Positions 17,039-25,000 of a stretch of DNA of 45,806 nt are shown one piece after another. The position numbers and the translations under genes are program-made. The notes beneath the pieces were generated by a model. The model was not told the DNA's origin. It saw only the letters and a program-made list of their open reading frames with translations, and did no database searches. Source of the DNA: Asticcacaulis benevestitus DSM 16100 = ATCC BAA-896 (GTDB taxonomy: Bacteria; Pseudomonadota; Alphaproteobacteria; Caulobacterales; Caulobacteraceae); NCBI RefSeq assembly GCF_000376105.1, contig NZ_AQWM01000029.1, forward strand, positions 1 to 45,806, in the 5' to 3' direction. The stretch's first letter is position 1. Each line of letters opens with the position of its first letter.

Positions 17039-17311
17039 CTACCCGATTGTCCGTGCAAAAGGTTGGCCCAGACCGCCAGCCACGTCGGCGCGGTATTCAG
17101 ACCTAAGCCCTGCCTCACGGGCGCTCTGTAGGGAATGCAATCTTAGAATAGCTGGCGCACTCCTGTCGCCGCTCAGCGGACGACCGTCAATATCGTATTG
17201 ATAGGCGCCCACGTTGAAAATTGCCGAATTTTTTGGGTCTTTGCGAACCAAGCAGGGTTCGCCGTTCCCGTCCAACTCCACCCAAGCGCTATCATAAAGA
17301 CGAATGCCCAT
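17039..17311 (-). CDS. Hypothetical 90-aa protein
   Basis: I do not recognise this protein. It starts at ATG 17311 with AGGATTAGG just before it. The N-terminal 50 residues are strand-rich and polar (YDSAWVELDGNGEPCLVR), with one cysteine at 20. The rest is helical and charged (RLHSLQSAREAGLRSEY). There is no signal peptide or membrane segment. The coherent amino-acid make-up and the ribosome site support a real gene. It lies tail to tail with the transglutaminase-like gene. Confidence 0.6.
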   Translation of the reverse strand: MGIRLYDSAWVELDGNGEPCLVRKDPKNSAIFNVGAYQYDIDGRPLSGDRSAPAILRLHSLQSAREAGLRSEYRADVAGGLGQPFARTIG

Positions 17312-17462
17312 TGCCTAATCCTCAGCTCATTCGGTCATTATGACCCATGGCGTCAGGAGTTTCAATTCGCGTTCTGAATAACGTGCCAGCGTCCGTGTTC
17401 CGGCTTTCAAGACGCGTTACGCGTTGTTGCTTCCAGCCCGCCCCCGCCGCTTCCCACGCAGA

Positions 17463-17636
17463 CTATATCCACACCGTGTTATTCTCTTCATCTAATTCGG
17501 GTGCGGGTTGTTTCACGCCCCGACTCCGACCGCGCGTGTGCACCTGTATTGCCTCACCCGTCGGGATGACGTCAGCAGAGACCTCATCATTTTTTACATT
17601 GGACACGTCATTATGGGGATCGGGCTGGGTTGGCAT
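17463..17636 (-). CDS. Small hypothetical acidic protein (57 aa)
   Basis: This unrecognised short frame starts at ATG 17636 (MPTQPDPHNDVSNVKNDEVS), with AGG six bases before it. A longer frame to 17699 is possible. The product is hydrophilic and probably disordered. It could be a regulator fragment or non-coding. It is on the same strand as the next gene downstream, 151 bases away. The plus strand is also open here but gives a cysteine/serine-rich product unlike a real protein. Confidence 0.4.
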   Translation of the reverse strand: MPTQPDPHNDVSNVKNDEVSADVIPTGEAIQVHTRGRSRGVKQPAPELDEENNTVWI

Positions 17637-17986
17637 GGCCTGCTCGGGATTACGATGTACTGGTAAAATGATGCTACGCTGCGCTGCAACAAATAACAAC
17701 GCAAAGATTACCTCAGTGCTCCTTTTAGATCATACTTATCGTGAGACAAAGACGCAGACATACTGACGACATTTTTCCTAATTTTTTAAGATGGAGGGTT
17801 GCCTTATAAAACAACAGATGGCTGTCTTTGGTTGATACGAGCGTGCTACAACTCTGCGTGTTTGGTGGTCTCCGGCCTAGACGATATCTCACGCGGTTAG
17901 AGCTCTATGGCTGGTGACGGGTATGACCGGAACCCTAGAAAGGGTCTCACAAACCCGTACACCAGCCCGAATTCCAACCCGTTTGA
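17637..17986. other. Gene-poor stretch with a nested inverted repeat
   Basis: This 350-base stretch has no supported gene. At 17917-17958 there is a nested repeat: outer arms ACGGGT (17917-17922) and ACCCGT (17953-17958), with an inner hairpin ACCCT-AGAA-AGGGT (17932-17945). It sits just after the stop of the next minus-strand gene and could fold in its 3' untranslated RNA, but no T-run follows. It may be a factor-dependent terminator or RNA-stability element. Confidence 0.35.
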
Positions 17987-18334
17987 TTATGCCGCTTTCT
18001 TGCGCCGCTTCTTTTCAGTAGTCGTTGCGTCAGAGGTATTGGCCTCTACATCCTGGCTGGATTTAGTCTCGGAAACGGTCGCTATGCCGGCAAGGCGTCT
18101 CTGGATTGCGAGGTCATAGAGTGAATCCAAAACTATCCTGTCGGTAAGTTTGGGATCTTGCAACGCCGAAATGCCGGCTTTGATGACAGCCTTGTTTTTG
18201 ACTTCAGGTAAAACTGTTTTCACATGATTGAATAAGGCGTCGCCAGTCAATCCGTCCAATGCGCCCTGAACCAAACTGTCATAGACTACAGTCTTCTGCG
18301 GCTTTTTATTGCCCGATTTCTTCTTATCACTCAT
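17987..18334 (-). CDS. Hypothetical 115-aa basic-tailed protein
   Basis: I do not recognise this protein. It starts at ATG 18334 (MSDKKKSGNKKPQKTVVYDS) with AAGG eight bases upstream; a GTG at 18358 is an alternative. Both ends are lysine-rich (N-terminus KKKSGNKK, C-terminus TEKKRRKKAA) around a helical core of about residues 15-90. The core looks like a small helical repeat domain: 'ALFNHVKTVLPEVKNKAVIK' reads as two amphipathic helices. Basic tails suggest nucleic-acid binding, which is only a guess. There are no membrane segments. Confidence 0.6.
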   Translation of the reverse strand: MSDKKKSGNKKPQKTVVYDSLVQGALDGLTGDALFNHVKTVLPEVKNKAVIKAGISALQDPKLTDRIVLDSLYDLAIQRRLAGIATVSETKSSQDVEANTSDATTTEKKRRKKAA

Positions 18335-18671
18335 TTGGATAGCCTTATTACCGGCCACAAATTCGTGACCACAATTCGTCAGTGTACTGCATTTATTTCA
18401 ACAATTCCAGAGGGGGCGCACTTCAATAAACCCAACATAAAATCAAATAAATCAGCACTTAACATATAATAGCCTGGGCATCTTCAGCGAAATACATTCC
18501 AAGATATGCGAAATTTCTTGCGAAAACCATTCACTCGTGGCCGCAAGCTCCATATTGGGAAAATCACCCAACGACGCTGCAGCATTAACTTTCGCCACCG
18601 CATTTGTGTCACACGCACATGGTACAAAAATCATATTCATCCATTCGCTATTCTTCTACAGGTGTCACTTG
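18335..18671. other. AT-rich divergent promoter region
   Basis: This 337-base, AT-rich stretch separates the basic-tailed gene (minus) from the receiver gene (plus). CATATAATAG near 18464-18473 contains a consensus-like -10 TATAAT, but its -35 partner is weak. AGGTG at 18659-18663 is the probable ribosome site for the receiver gene. Open frames through here lack any family likeness. Confidence 0.35.
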
Positions 18672-19097
18672 GTGGCCGTAAACGCTCGCGCAACACAACT
18701 CACCACTCGACCGTCGGTCCAACAGAAACCGCTGCGCGTTCTTGTGGTCGACGATAACGTCGGAGCTGCAGAAAGCGTTTGTGCTGCAATCGAAGACTTC
18801 GGCGATGTGGTTCAATCCTGCTGCAATGGGCCGGATGCGGTTTCGGTCGCCCGAGTCTTTCGGCCCAACGTTCTGTTTCTCGATCTGGCCATGCCGGGCA
18901 TGGATGGTTTCGAAGTGGCCAATTTACTGCGGAAAGATGGCACATTCGAGGGCCTAAAGATAATTGCGCAGACCGGTTTCAACGATGATGAGTTCAGACG
19001 CCGGACGGCCCATTCGGGCTTTGACCTGTGCCTTTCAAAGCCCCTCAGCCTGCACGTTCTTGACGATATGCTGATGATGCTCAGGGCTGCCGCCTGA
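18672..19097 (+). CDS. Stand-alone response-regulator receiver protein
   Basis: This is a 141-residue single-domain receiver (CheY-like) without an output domain. It starts at GTG 18672, nine bases after AGG; a longer frame to 18537 exists, but its first ~45 residues look non-coding, and TTG 18669 is also possible. All phosphotransfer residues are in place: the acidic pair D27/D28 in VLVVDDN, the phospho-acceptor D71 in LFLDLAMPG, T101 in IIAQTGF and K123 in LSKPLS. Such proteins relay phosphate or switch a partner through direct binding. No histidine kinase is in the window, so the partner is elsewhere. Two hairpins follow the stop. Confidence 0.88.
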   Translation: MAVNARATQLTTRPSVQQKPLRVLVVDDNVGAAESVCAAIEDFGDVVQSCCNGPDAVSVARVFRPNVLFLDLAMPGMDGFEVANLLRKDGTFEGLKIIAQTGFNDDEFRRRTAHSGFDLCLSKPLSLHVLDDMLMMLRAAA

Positions 19098-19098
19098 C

Positions 19099-19195
19099 CG
19101 CCTGAAAATATCAGGCGAGTGGATACCAGAAACCACTCCCGCTGCAGCCGGGTTTTTGCGATAACCCAGCCGTTGCCTGCCCGCAGCGGCTTTTT
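19099..19195 (+). terminator. Tandem hairpins after the receiver gene, candidate terminator
   Basis: Directly after the stop is a perfect 7-base stem, CGCCTGA (19099-19105) with TCAGGCG (19111-19117), loop of five. Farther on, CCGCTGC (19139-19145) can pair with GCAGCGG (19183-19189) around an inner GGGTT/AACCC stem, followed by C and TTTTT (19191-19195). The second structure has the stem-plus-T-run layout of an intrinsic terminator, though with an unusually long loop. Confidence 0.4.
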
Positions 19196-19242
19196 GCGTG
19201 CAAAGTCGAAGCGGCCAGCCCGTCGATCTTCCGATAGGCCGA

Positions 19243-19524
19243 TTAGCCCACTTCAGCCAAATATCTCGGCCTTAATTCCCTGGGAAGTGCGAGTTCGGCC
19301 TCACGCTTTTGTCGCAGCGCCAAATCAACCAGGGGACGAACATCTGGTTTCAGCGCTATGGTCTGCGGCCTGAAGTCGCCATTGAGAAAATATGCGCTGT
19401 CGAGACTATCGTTCAGAACTAGGGACCAGACATCATCCGGCAAGCCAAGGGCTCGCTTAAGTGGGATGGAAATATATTTTTGCTGAAAGACAAATTCGGG
19501 GTTAAGGGCCATATTCTGTTCCAA
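19243..19524 (-). CDS. Hypothetical 93-aa protein
   Basis: I do not recognise this protein. It begins at ATG 19524, with ATG 19512 as an alternative start (MALNPEFVFQQKYISIPL). The product is soluble and mixed alpha/beta. It has a hydrophobic first half (SIPLKRALGLPDDVWSLVLN) and an arginine/leucine-rich C-terminal helix (LALRQKREAELALPRELR). The start is only 11 bases from the start of the plus-strand ORF beside it, so they cannot both have normal promoters in the gap; one or both may be relics. Confidence 0.5.
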   Translation of the reverse strand: MEQNMALNPEFVFQQKYISIPLKRALGLPDDVWSLVLNDSLDSAYFLNGDFRPQTIALKPDVRPLVDLALRQKREAELALPRELRPRYLAEVG

Positions 19525-19535
19525 TGCAGCTTTGA

Positions 19536-20000
19536 ATGGTCCTACATTTTAGCGCATTAACCAGCGTGCAAATATCACAATTGCGTTCCATGCGACGACA
19601 AAAGGGCAAGTCCGCCGACTCTATCCTGAGATCGACGGGTCTCAAGGCAATGGTCTTTTCCTACCTGAAATGGCGAGAGGGCGCGATTGGGCGCACCCAC
19701 GATAAGGCCGACAGTCGCAGCTTAGCGATCGTCGACTATGACGCCAAGTTTTACAAGAGGCCGCCGATGATGCCTGGCGTTGTCCCGACCGAGATCCGCT
19801 ATCCGGAGACAGTGAAAATCGCGGGTAAGGACATCTGGGATGGCAAGTCGTTCGAGGAAGCAGCAAAGTCTCAGATTCAGGCGCACAAACTCGTAGGCGA
19901 GCTTGTGTCGGGCCGCGAGCCCCTTACCCCGGATTCCCAGACTTTTGTAGATGGCTTCGCCGCCAAAACGGCTAAGCCCGTTGTTCGGTCACAAATTTAA
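19536..20000 (+). CDS. Hypothetical 154-aa protein, possibly decayed
   Basis: I do not recognise this protein. The frame opens at ATG 19536 without a clear ribosome site and may really start at ATG 19590 (MRRQKGKS). Residues ~20-60 are basic, and ~60-110 hold strand-like segments (RSLAIVDYDAKFY, TEIRYPETVKI). The next ORF starts nine bases after its stop in a different frame and has a similar style, so the two may be halves of one broken gene. No signal peptide is seen. The function is unknown. Confidence 0.4.
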   Translation: MVLHFSALTSVQISQLRSMRRQKGKSADSILRSTGLKAMVFSYLKWREGAIGRTHDKADSRSLAIVDYDAKFYKRPPMMPGVVPTEIRYPETVKIAGKDIWDGKSFEEAAKSQIQAHKLVGELVSGREPLTPDSQTFVDGFAAKTAKPVVRSQI

Positions 20001-20009
20001 CAATACGCG

Positions 20010-20366
20010 ATGGACACCTATCTCGTTTGCAAATCCGACTGGAAGGGCGCCGTGCCGTACGTGAAAGCGGCAATGAACGGTCCGCAGCAGAACGCCTCCT
20101 ACTATATTTCTCTTGTCCAAACGCGTCAGTTGATCGGAGACTTTGCCCCAACTCTCGCCGAATTGAGTGAAGCCGAGACCAAGGCACCTCCGAGAGCGCC
20201 CCATATTCCCTTAAGGGTGGCTAGTCTCATGGGATTGAATCAACCTGTCGAGACGCTAGCTTTGGCAGAACAATGCAAGACCGAAGAAACTTTGACGATC
20301 GGCACCGCGTGCATGAATGCTGCAGGAAAGACCTATGAGGGGGAGCCTCTCCCGCCTCCGGGGTAA
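20010..20366 (+). CDS. Hypothetical TPR-like protein fragment (118 aa)
   Basis: This frame starts at ATG 20010 without a clear ribosome site. Residues ~8-95 look like three to four helix pairs of TPR type (AAMNGPQQNASYYISL, then TLAELSEAETKAPP). The TAA at 20364-20366 is followed in the same frame by 31 sense codons (from GTG 20367, 'TDALSKSKEKGFLETLK...') ending at TGA 20460-20462. The frame therefore reads through if the TAA is an acquired stop. With the neighbouring ORF this looks like a decaying gene, though a short real protein cannot be excluded. Confidence 0.4.
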   Translation: MDTYLVCKSDWKGAVPYVKAAMNGPQQNASYYISLVQTRQLIGDFAPTLAELSEAETKAPPRAPHIPLRVASLMGLNQPVETLALAEQCKTEETLTIGTACMNAAGKTYEGEPLPPPG

Positions 20367-20622
20367 GTGACCGACGCTCTATCGAAGTCAAAAGAGAAGG
20401 GGTTTCTCGAAACGCTGAAGAGTGCAGCAGTAGCCGACGAAACTACAGGTGAAAAAGGCTGATTGTGTTCAGCCCACAAGTAAAATGAGGGCGCTGCTCC
20501 AAATTTAAAAGGCCGTTCCTACTGGCGATTTTATTTTACTAAACTGGCATTCCGCCGTTGCATTGATGCGGACCGCAGTGGACTCATTTTCCGCCGTATT
20601 TTCCATCAGATCGCTCAACGAA

Positions 20623-21285
20623 TCACAGGCATTTTGCGAAATCAGAAACATATCTACTTTGTTTTGCCCGTAGTTCGCGCCCTTCGAGTTGAAACTCCGA
20701 TTGTCGGTTTCCATCTGAATATTCGCTAAGTGTCTCAGATTCGAACGCCAGTTCATCAACAATCACATCCAACGCTTTTAGGTCAGCACAAGCCAAAAGT
20801 TCATCGCCCACCTGCTCGGCCCGAGCCCATTCAAATTCGAGCTCTGTAAAGAAAGTCTTAAGGTAAACGTTCTGAGCGAGCATCTCTATATTGCCCACAT
20901 CGTCAGGTACATCCTTTGTGTCCGCCTTTGCGCAAAAATCAGACAGGTGTATCGCGTCTTGGGCTTGACTATCTGCAATTCCTATAAAGAGCTTTTTATA
21001 AGCACCTAGTGCTTTGCCGTTTGCGAGCCACTTGGTCAGCAGACTATAAGTGTCGCCTTTAAATGCTTTTGAAAATTGGTATTGCTCCCGAGATAACCGA
21101 CAAAGTCGGCCATCATCTTGCAAATTAGCCAACATCTCTCGCTGTATCTCAAAAGTCCGCTTATAATATGGTACGGACAGAACATGAAATGCGGCTTCAT
21201 CTTCTGCCGTGACTATGTCTGCAAACGCTGGCTGTAGCCCAAGCAGAAATGCGACACCTAAAGCGATCGACCAAAATAATCTCAC
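20623..21285 (-). CDS. Hypothetical secreted or periplasmic protein (220 aa)
   Basis: This gene starts at GTG 21285, seven bases after GGGAG. Residues 1-22 are a clear signal peptide (MRLFWSIALGVAFLLGLQPA, cleavage near AFA-D), so the product is exported. The mature part is helical, acidic and contains five cysteines that could form disulfides (for example in 'LCRL', 'DFCAKAD', 'LLACADLK'). No family is recognised. It is the last gene of the RTX-1 unit on this strand. An overlapping frame (20505-20762) encodes a plausible alternative tail, so a frameshift near 20720 is possible. Confidence 0.65.
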   Translation of the reverse strand: MRLFWSIALGVAFLLGLQPAFADIVTAEDEAAFHVLSVPYYKRTFEIQREMLANLQDDGRLCRLSREQYQFSKAFKGDTYSLLTKWLANGKALGAYKKLFIGIADSQAQDAIHLSDFCAKADTKDVPDDVGNIEMLAQNVYLKTFFTELEFEWARAEQVGDELLACADLKALDVIVDELAFESETLSEYSDGNRQSEFQLEGRELRAKQSRYVSDFAKCL

Positions 21286-21426
21286 AGCAAACTCCCAGGA
21301 ATATCGGGCTTACACTATCATTACAGTGCATATGATTTGTGGCCTGTTGCCTAGCTGAAATGGAACTGCGATCCACAGTGTTTCAATGCGACCACACACC
21401 TTCAGTGAGCATAATATGTCAACAGG

Positions 21427-21957
21427 TTAGACGGCCTGAGCCCATAACTGTTTAAGCCACTTAAATGAACCCTCTCCCAAACAGCTTTCGTAATTCGCTT
21501 GATTGTCGCGACCGTTTTCAAGCGCGGAGGCGCATAAATCGTTGGTGAGCGCCTCAGATTCTGTGAGGTCAAAATTTGAAACATAGACCAAGGCTGTCCG
21601 TCCGGGCTTTCCATTTACTCCCTGGAAATACTGGGTAATTGGTCGCGTCCCATGCGGTGCCAATGCTTGCCGTTTCAACTCGTCCGCATGCCGGCGGTCC
21701 GGCGTGGCTCCGTGAAGACCATATTCATACACGATGGCGAGTGCGTATTGTCTACGGCCACTTTGTCGCTCCGACGGCTGTTCCAAAGCGCTCGGCGATA
21801 GGATCAATGCCTCACGCAGGATGTCCAGTGAGTTAGGTTCCCCGACTGGGTTAAACGAAACACAAGCGGAAAAAAATAGCGGAGATAGGATGCCGAGCAA
21901 TAAAATTTTGGAAACGGCATTCAAAATTTGGCTCTCTTTTTCAAGCGAGATATTCAT
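21427..21957 (-). CDS. Small lipoprotein with Sel1-like segment, paralogue of the one at 41280
   Basis: This 176-residue protein starts at ATG 21957 with AAAGG seven bases upstream. A hydrophobic leader ends in a lipobox FSAC (C32), so it should be a lipid-anchored envelope protein. The central 'RRQYALAIVYEYGLHG' resembles a Sel1-type helix pair. The C-terminal half ends with 'ESCLGEGSFKWLKQLWAQA'. The gene at 41280-41780 has the same architecture: lipobox, 'QYELSIIYVFGLRG', and 'SCIGE...LKMLWEQA'. The pair flank the two RTX transcription units, and each RTX protein may have its own helper. It lies 72 bases after RTX-1. The exact role is unknown. Confidence 0.75.
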   Translation of the reverse strand: MNISLEKESQILNAVSKILLLGILSPLFFSACVSFNPVGEPNSLDILREALILSPSALEQPSERQSGRRQYALAIVYEYGLHGATPDRRHADELKRQALAPHGTRPITQYFQGVNGKPGRTALVYVSNFDLTESEALTNDLCASALENGRDNQANYESCLGEGSFKWLKQLWAQAV

Positions 21958-22029
21958 ACGCGCCTTTCAAACTTAGCTAAACGCGGCCACCAGAGTGGCT
22001 TCGGGATTTCATCCAAAAGTGGCAAACGG

Positions 22030-25000
22030 CTATGCAGCGGCTATCCCGATACCGGCCGGCCAACTATTTTGAACGCCAGAGGACGCAGCGAGTGAAGTTT
22101 GCGCCGCGGCGCCATCGCGGTTCCAAACGGCGGCCGTTCCGCCAGAGGTGCCCCCAAAGGCCGCCATCGATTGCCGTAGTAGCAATTGTTGCTGTGGCAG
22201 TGTGTCTTGAAAATCCAGCAGGTTACCAGGCGCTACCGGTTCTTGCCCCATTATTGAAAGCAAGTCCGCTAGGGAGGCACCGGGTGCTGTGCCCCCTTGG
22301 CTGCTTTCACCGTTCCACCAAGCTGTTCGATGACTTGACGATGTTTCGACCGGTTTAATCGGGCTCGTATCCGGTGCACTGGCCACCAAAGATTGCGCAT
22401 TGACAGGTTGGTTTGCAAACTTGGCATCGTTATTTAACTGAGCAGGCACGGCCCCCTCATTTGCCGGACGCGCAGGTTTAATTTCGGCATTCTGACTTGA
22501 GGATGCAATATGTCCGGACAGGCTAGCGGTAGCGTTTTCTGCTTGTTGCACAGTGACTAGCCTAGCTTGACTGGAAGACAACAGCCTAACTCTATCGCCA
22601 ACATTTGAGGCTTGACCGGAGAGCCAGGCAGCCTGTTCGCTTTTGTTCATTTTCTCCCAGCGTTCAATAATTTTTGCGTCGAGGTGATCATTGTCACTGA
22701 AATCTACCTGAGCCTTGGCCTTGACCTCTTGGTAACTAGCGCCGATCTGGTCCAATAAGGCTTTCTTACCCACGATGCGAGCGGCTTTGGCGGCGGTGGC
22801 CGGATCGTTTAGTAATCGGCCGAGCTTACCGTCCGAATTCCCGGCACCCCACTCGGCTTGATAATCGCCGGCGTAAATACCGTTCGAGCCAAGAACATGG
22901 CGGGCCAATGCCACATCATACGCGTCCCCTTGTTGCCCGTCGGCCCAAATGAACTTCATTGTATTTTGTACAAAGTTGTCGATGGTCATGGCTTGGGTGT
23001 ATCCAGTCGCCACTCCATTTAAGTCTATTGCGGCTATTCCTGCCTCGGTTAGCGTTTTCAATTCTTGGGGTGTCGAACGGCCATTCTGGTTGGCATCGAC
23101 CCACAACAATATTTTATCAAAGCTTTCGTCACTTCTATTAAGCAAGCTGTCGCCATTACTATCCCACGTTTTCAATCCCTCAAGATCGCTCGTCGCCCCC
23201 TTTTTGTCCTGCGCGAACGAAATTTCAGAGAGTGTATTTATCGCTCCGTCGCCATTCCGGTCCACTGCCAGAATGCCATCGGTAGGACCAACCCAGCCAA
23301 GTTTCGACAGTCCACCTTCAGCTGTTTGTACGATCACGTTAGAGCCATCAACTGTGGAAAGATCGAGCCCGTCGCCGCCAAGATCAAGGACGATTGGGTA
23401 GACACTCTGATAGTTCCACGTCTCCGTTGCGTTCCAGGCGATGTCTGACTTGCGCAGATCTATGGACGTACCACCTGCCAGCACAAATTCGACCGTCGGA
23501 AAAGCAACAGTTGTAATAGTTTCAGAAAAATAGACCCAAGTGTATCCAGAATCGTCGGTTTGATAGTAATCAATAGTCGTATGGACAGTTGTCTTCGTCC
23601 CACCATTTATAATTTTAACCCGGTCTGCAACTTGAGATGCTGTCTTTGATGAGTCCAGTGTATCTTTGAGACCGATATATAGGTCTCCGCCCAGGACCTC
23701 AAAAATCACATCGTCGGCTGTCGCTGTGGCGCCAAACACCAGCGTATCATCACCGCCCGTGTCAGTTATGGTGTCGGCTCCATCACCTCTATCATAAGCA
23801 AACTGATCATCACCTGAGTACGTTGTAATCGTATCGTTTCCAAGACCGCCGATTATTATATTGCCATGATCTTCCCAGGCAGATCCCGATCCTGATATAA
23901 TGTCGTTACCGTTGTAGCCCATTATCCAATCAGAATTAGTGCTACCGTTTATAGTATCATTGCCATCAGTGCTACCACTGGGCTGAAAAGCTATCTGACT
24001 GATATCGAGTTGCGACGCCCCGCCAATGTCCAGAGTCTTGAGTTTGTTATTACCCAATGTTGCGAAATTAGCGGTAACACGCACCTTGTCCGCCGCTGTT
24101 CCTCGAATTCCGACATCTAGAAACCCAGAAGATCCACCTGAGGTAGATATATAGAGGTCGGAGTACTTCAGATTTCTGGCAATTTTAAGCGTGTTACTGC
24201 CTCCATTGTCCTCAGTTACCGTATCACTTCCATCGCCGCGGCTGAACAAGTAGGTATCTGCGCCAGTGCCACCGCTTAGTGTGTCATTGCCCTTTCCACC
24301 TTCCAGAGAATGGGCGCCAGCGCCCGCAGAGAGCGCATCGTTGTAGTCACTGCCTACGATACTCTCGATACTGATATATGTATGGCCTGTTGCCAGTCCA
24401 CCCGAGCCGCTGCCTTGCGATGCGGTCGTTTCGGAGTACGTACCAAGGTAGGCAGTTACAGCGGATGCCGCCTCTGAATAATCAACCGTGTCAGTGCCGA
24501 GCCCTCCATCATAAATATCGCCGCCAGACCATCCGGTCGGCACCAAGATGGGCACATCCAGGTAGTAGTTGTATGAGGTAGTAAATGTTTGTGTAACAGC
24601 CCCATTTCCTGTCGCGATAATCCAATCGTGGCCAGAAAGTCCCTGGATGATGTTTTGGTTGGCATCACCTTTCAATTCATCGGAATACTTCGAACCGCGA
24701 AGATTTTCTATGCTGCTCCAACTATCCCCTTCCGCATCGCCACCAATTGCAGATAGTCCCGCCAAGCTGACATAAACTTCCTCGCTCGACCCCTCATAGC
24801 TAAGAGTGTCAGACCCAGCTCCGCCAGTCAGGACGTCCGCATCGGCGCCTCCCTCCAATATGTCGTCGCCTCCTCGACCGTCCAAGGTATCTCGTCCGGA
24901 CAATCCCTTTAGTGTATTTGCACCAGTGGTACCGTAAATGAGATCCGCGAATGCTGACCCAGTTCCACTTTCAATATTGATCAAGCCATTGCTGGTTAGC

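Noticed and set aside
17347-17766. 139-aa plus-strand frame opposite the 57-aa gene
   Set aside because: It is Cys/Ser/Thr-rich with no recognisable fold, and has no ribosome site. The minus frame looks more protein-like.
18537-18671. N-terminal extension of the receiver protein
   Set aside because: The extra residues are not part of the receiver fold, while GTG 18672 has a suitable ribosome site.
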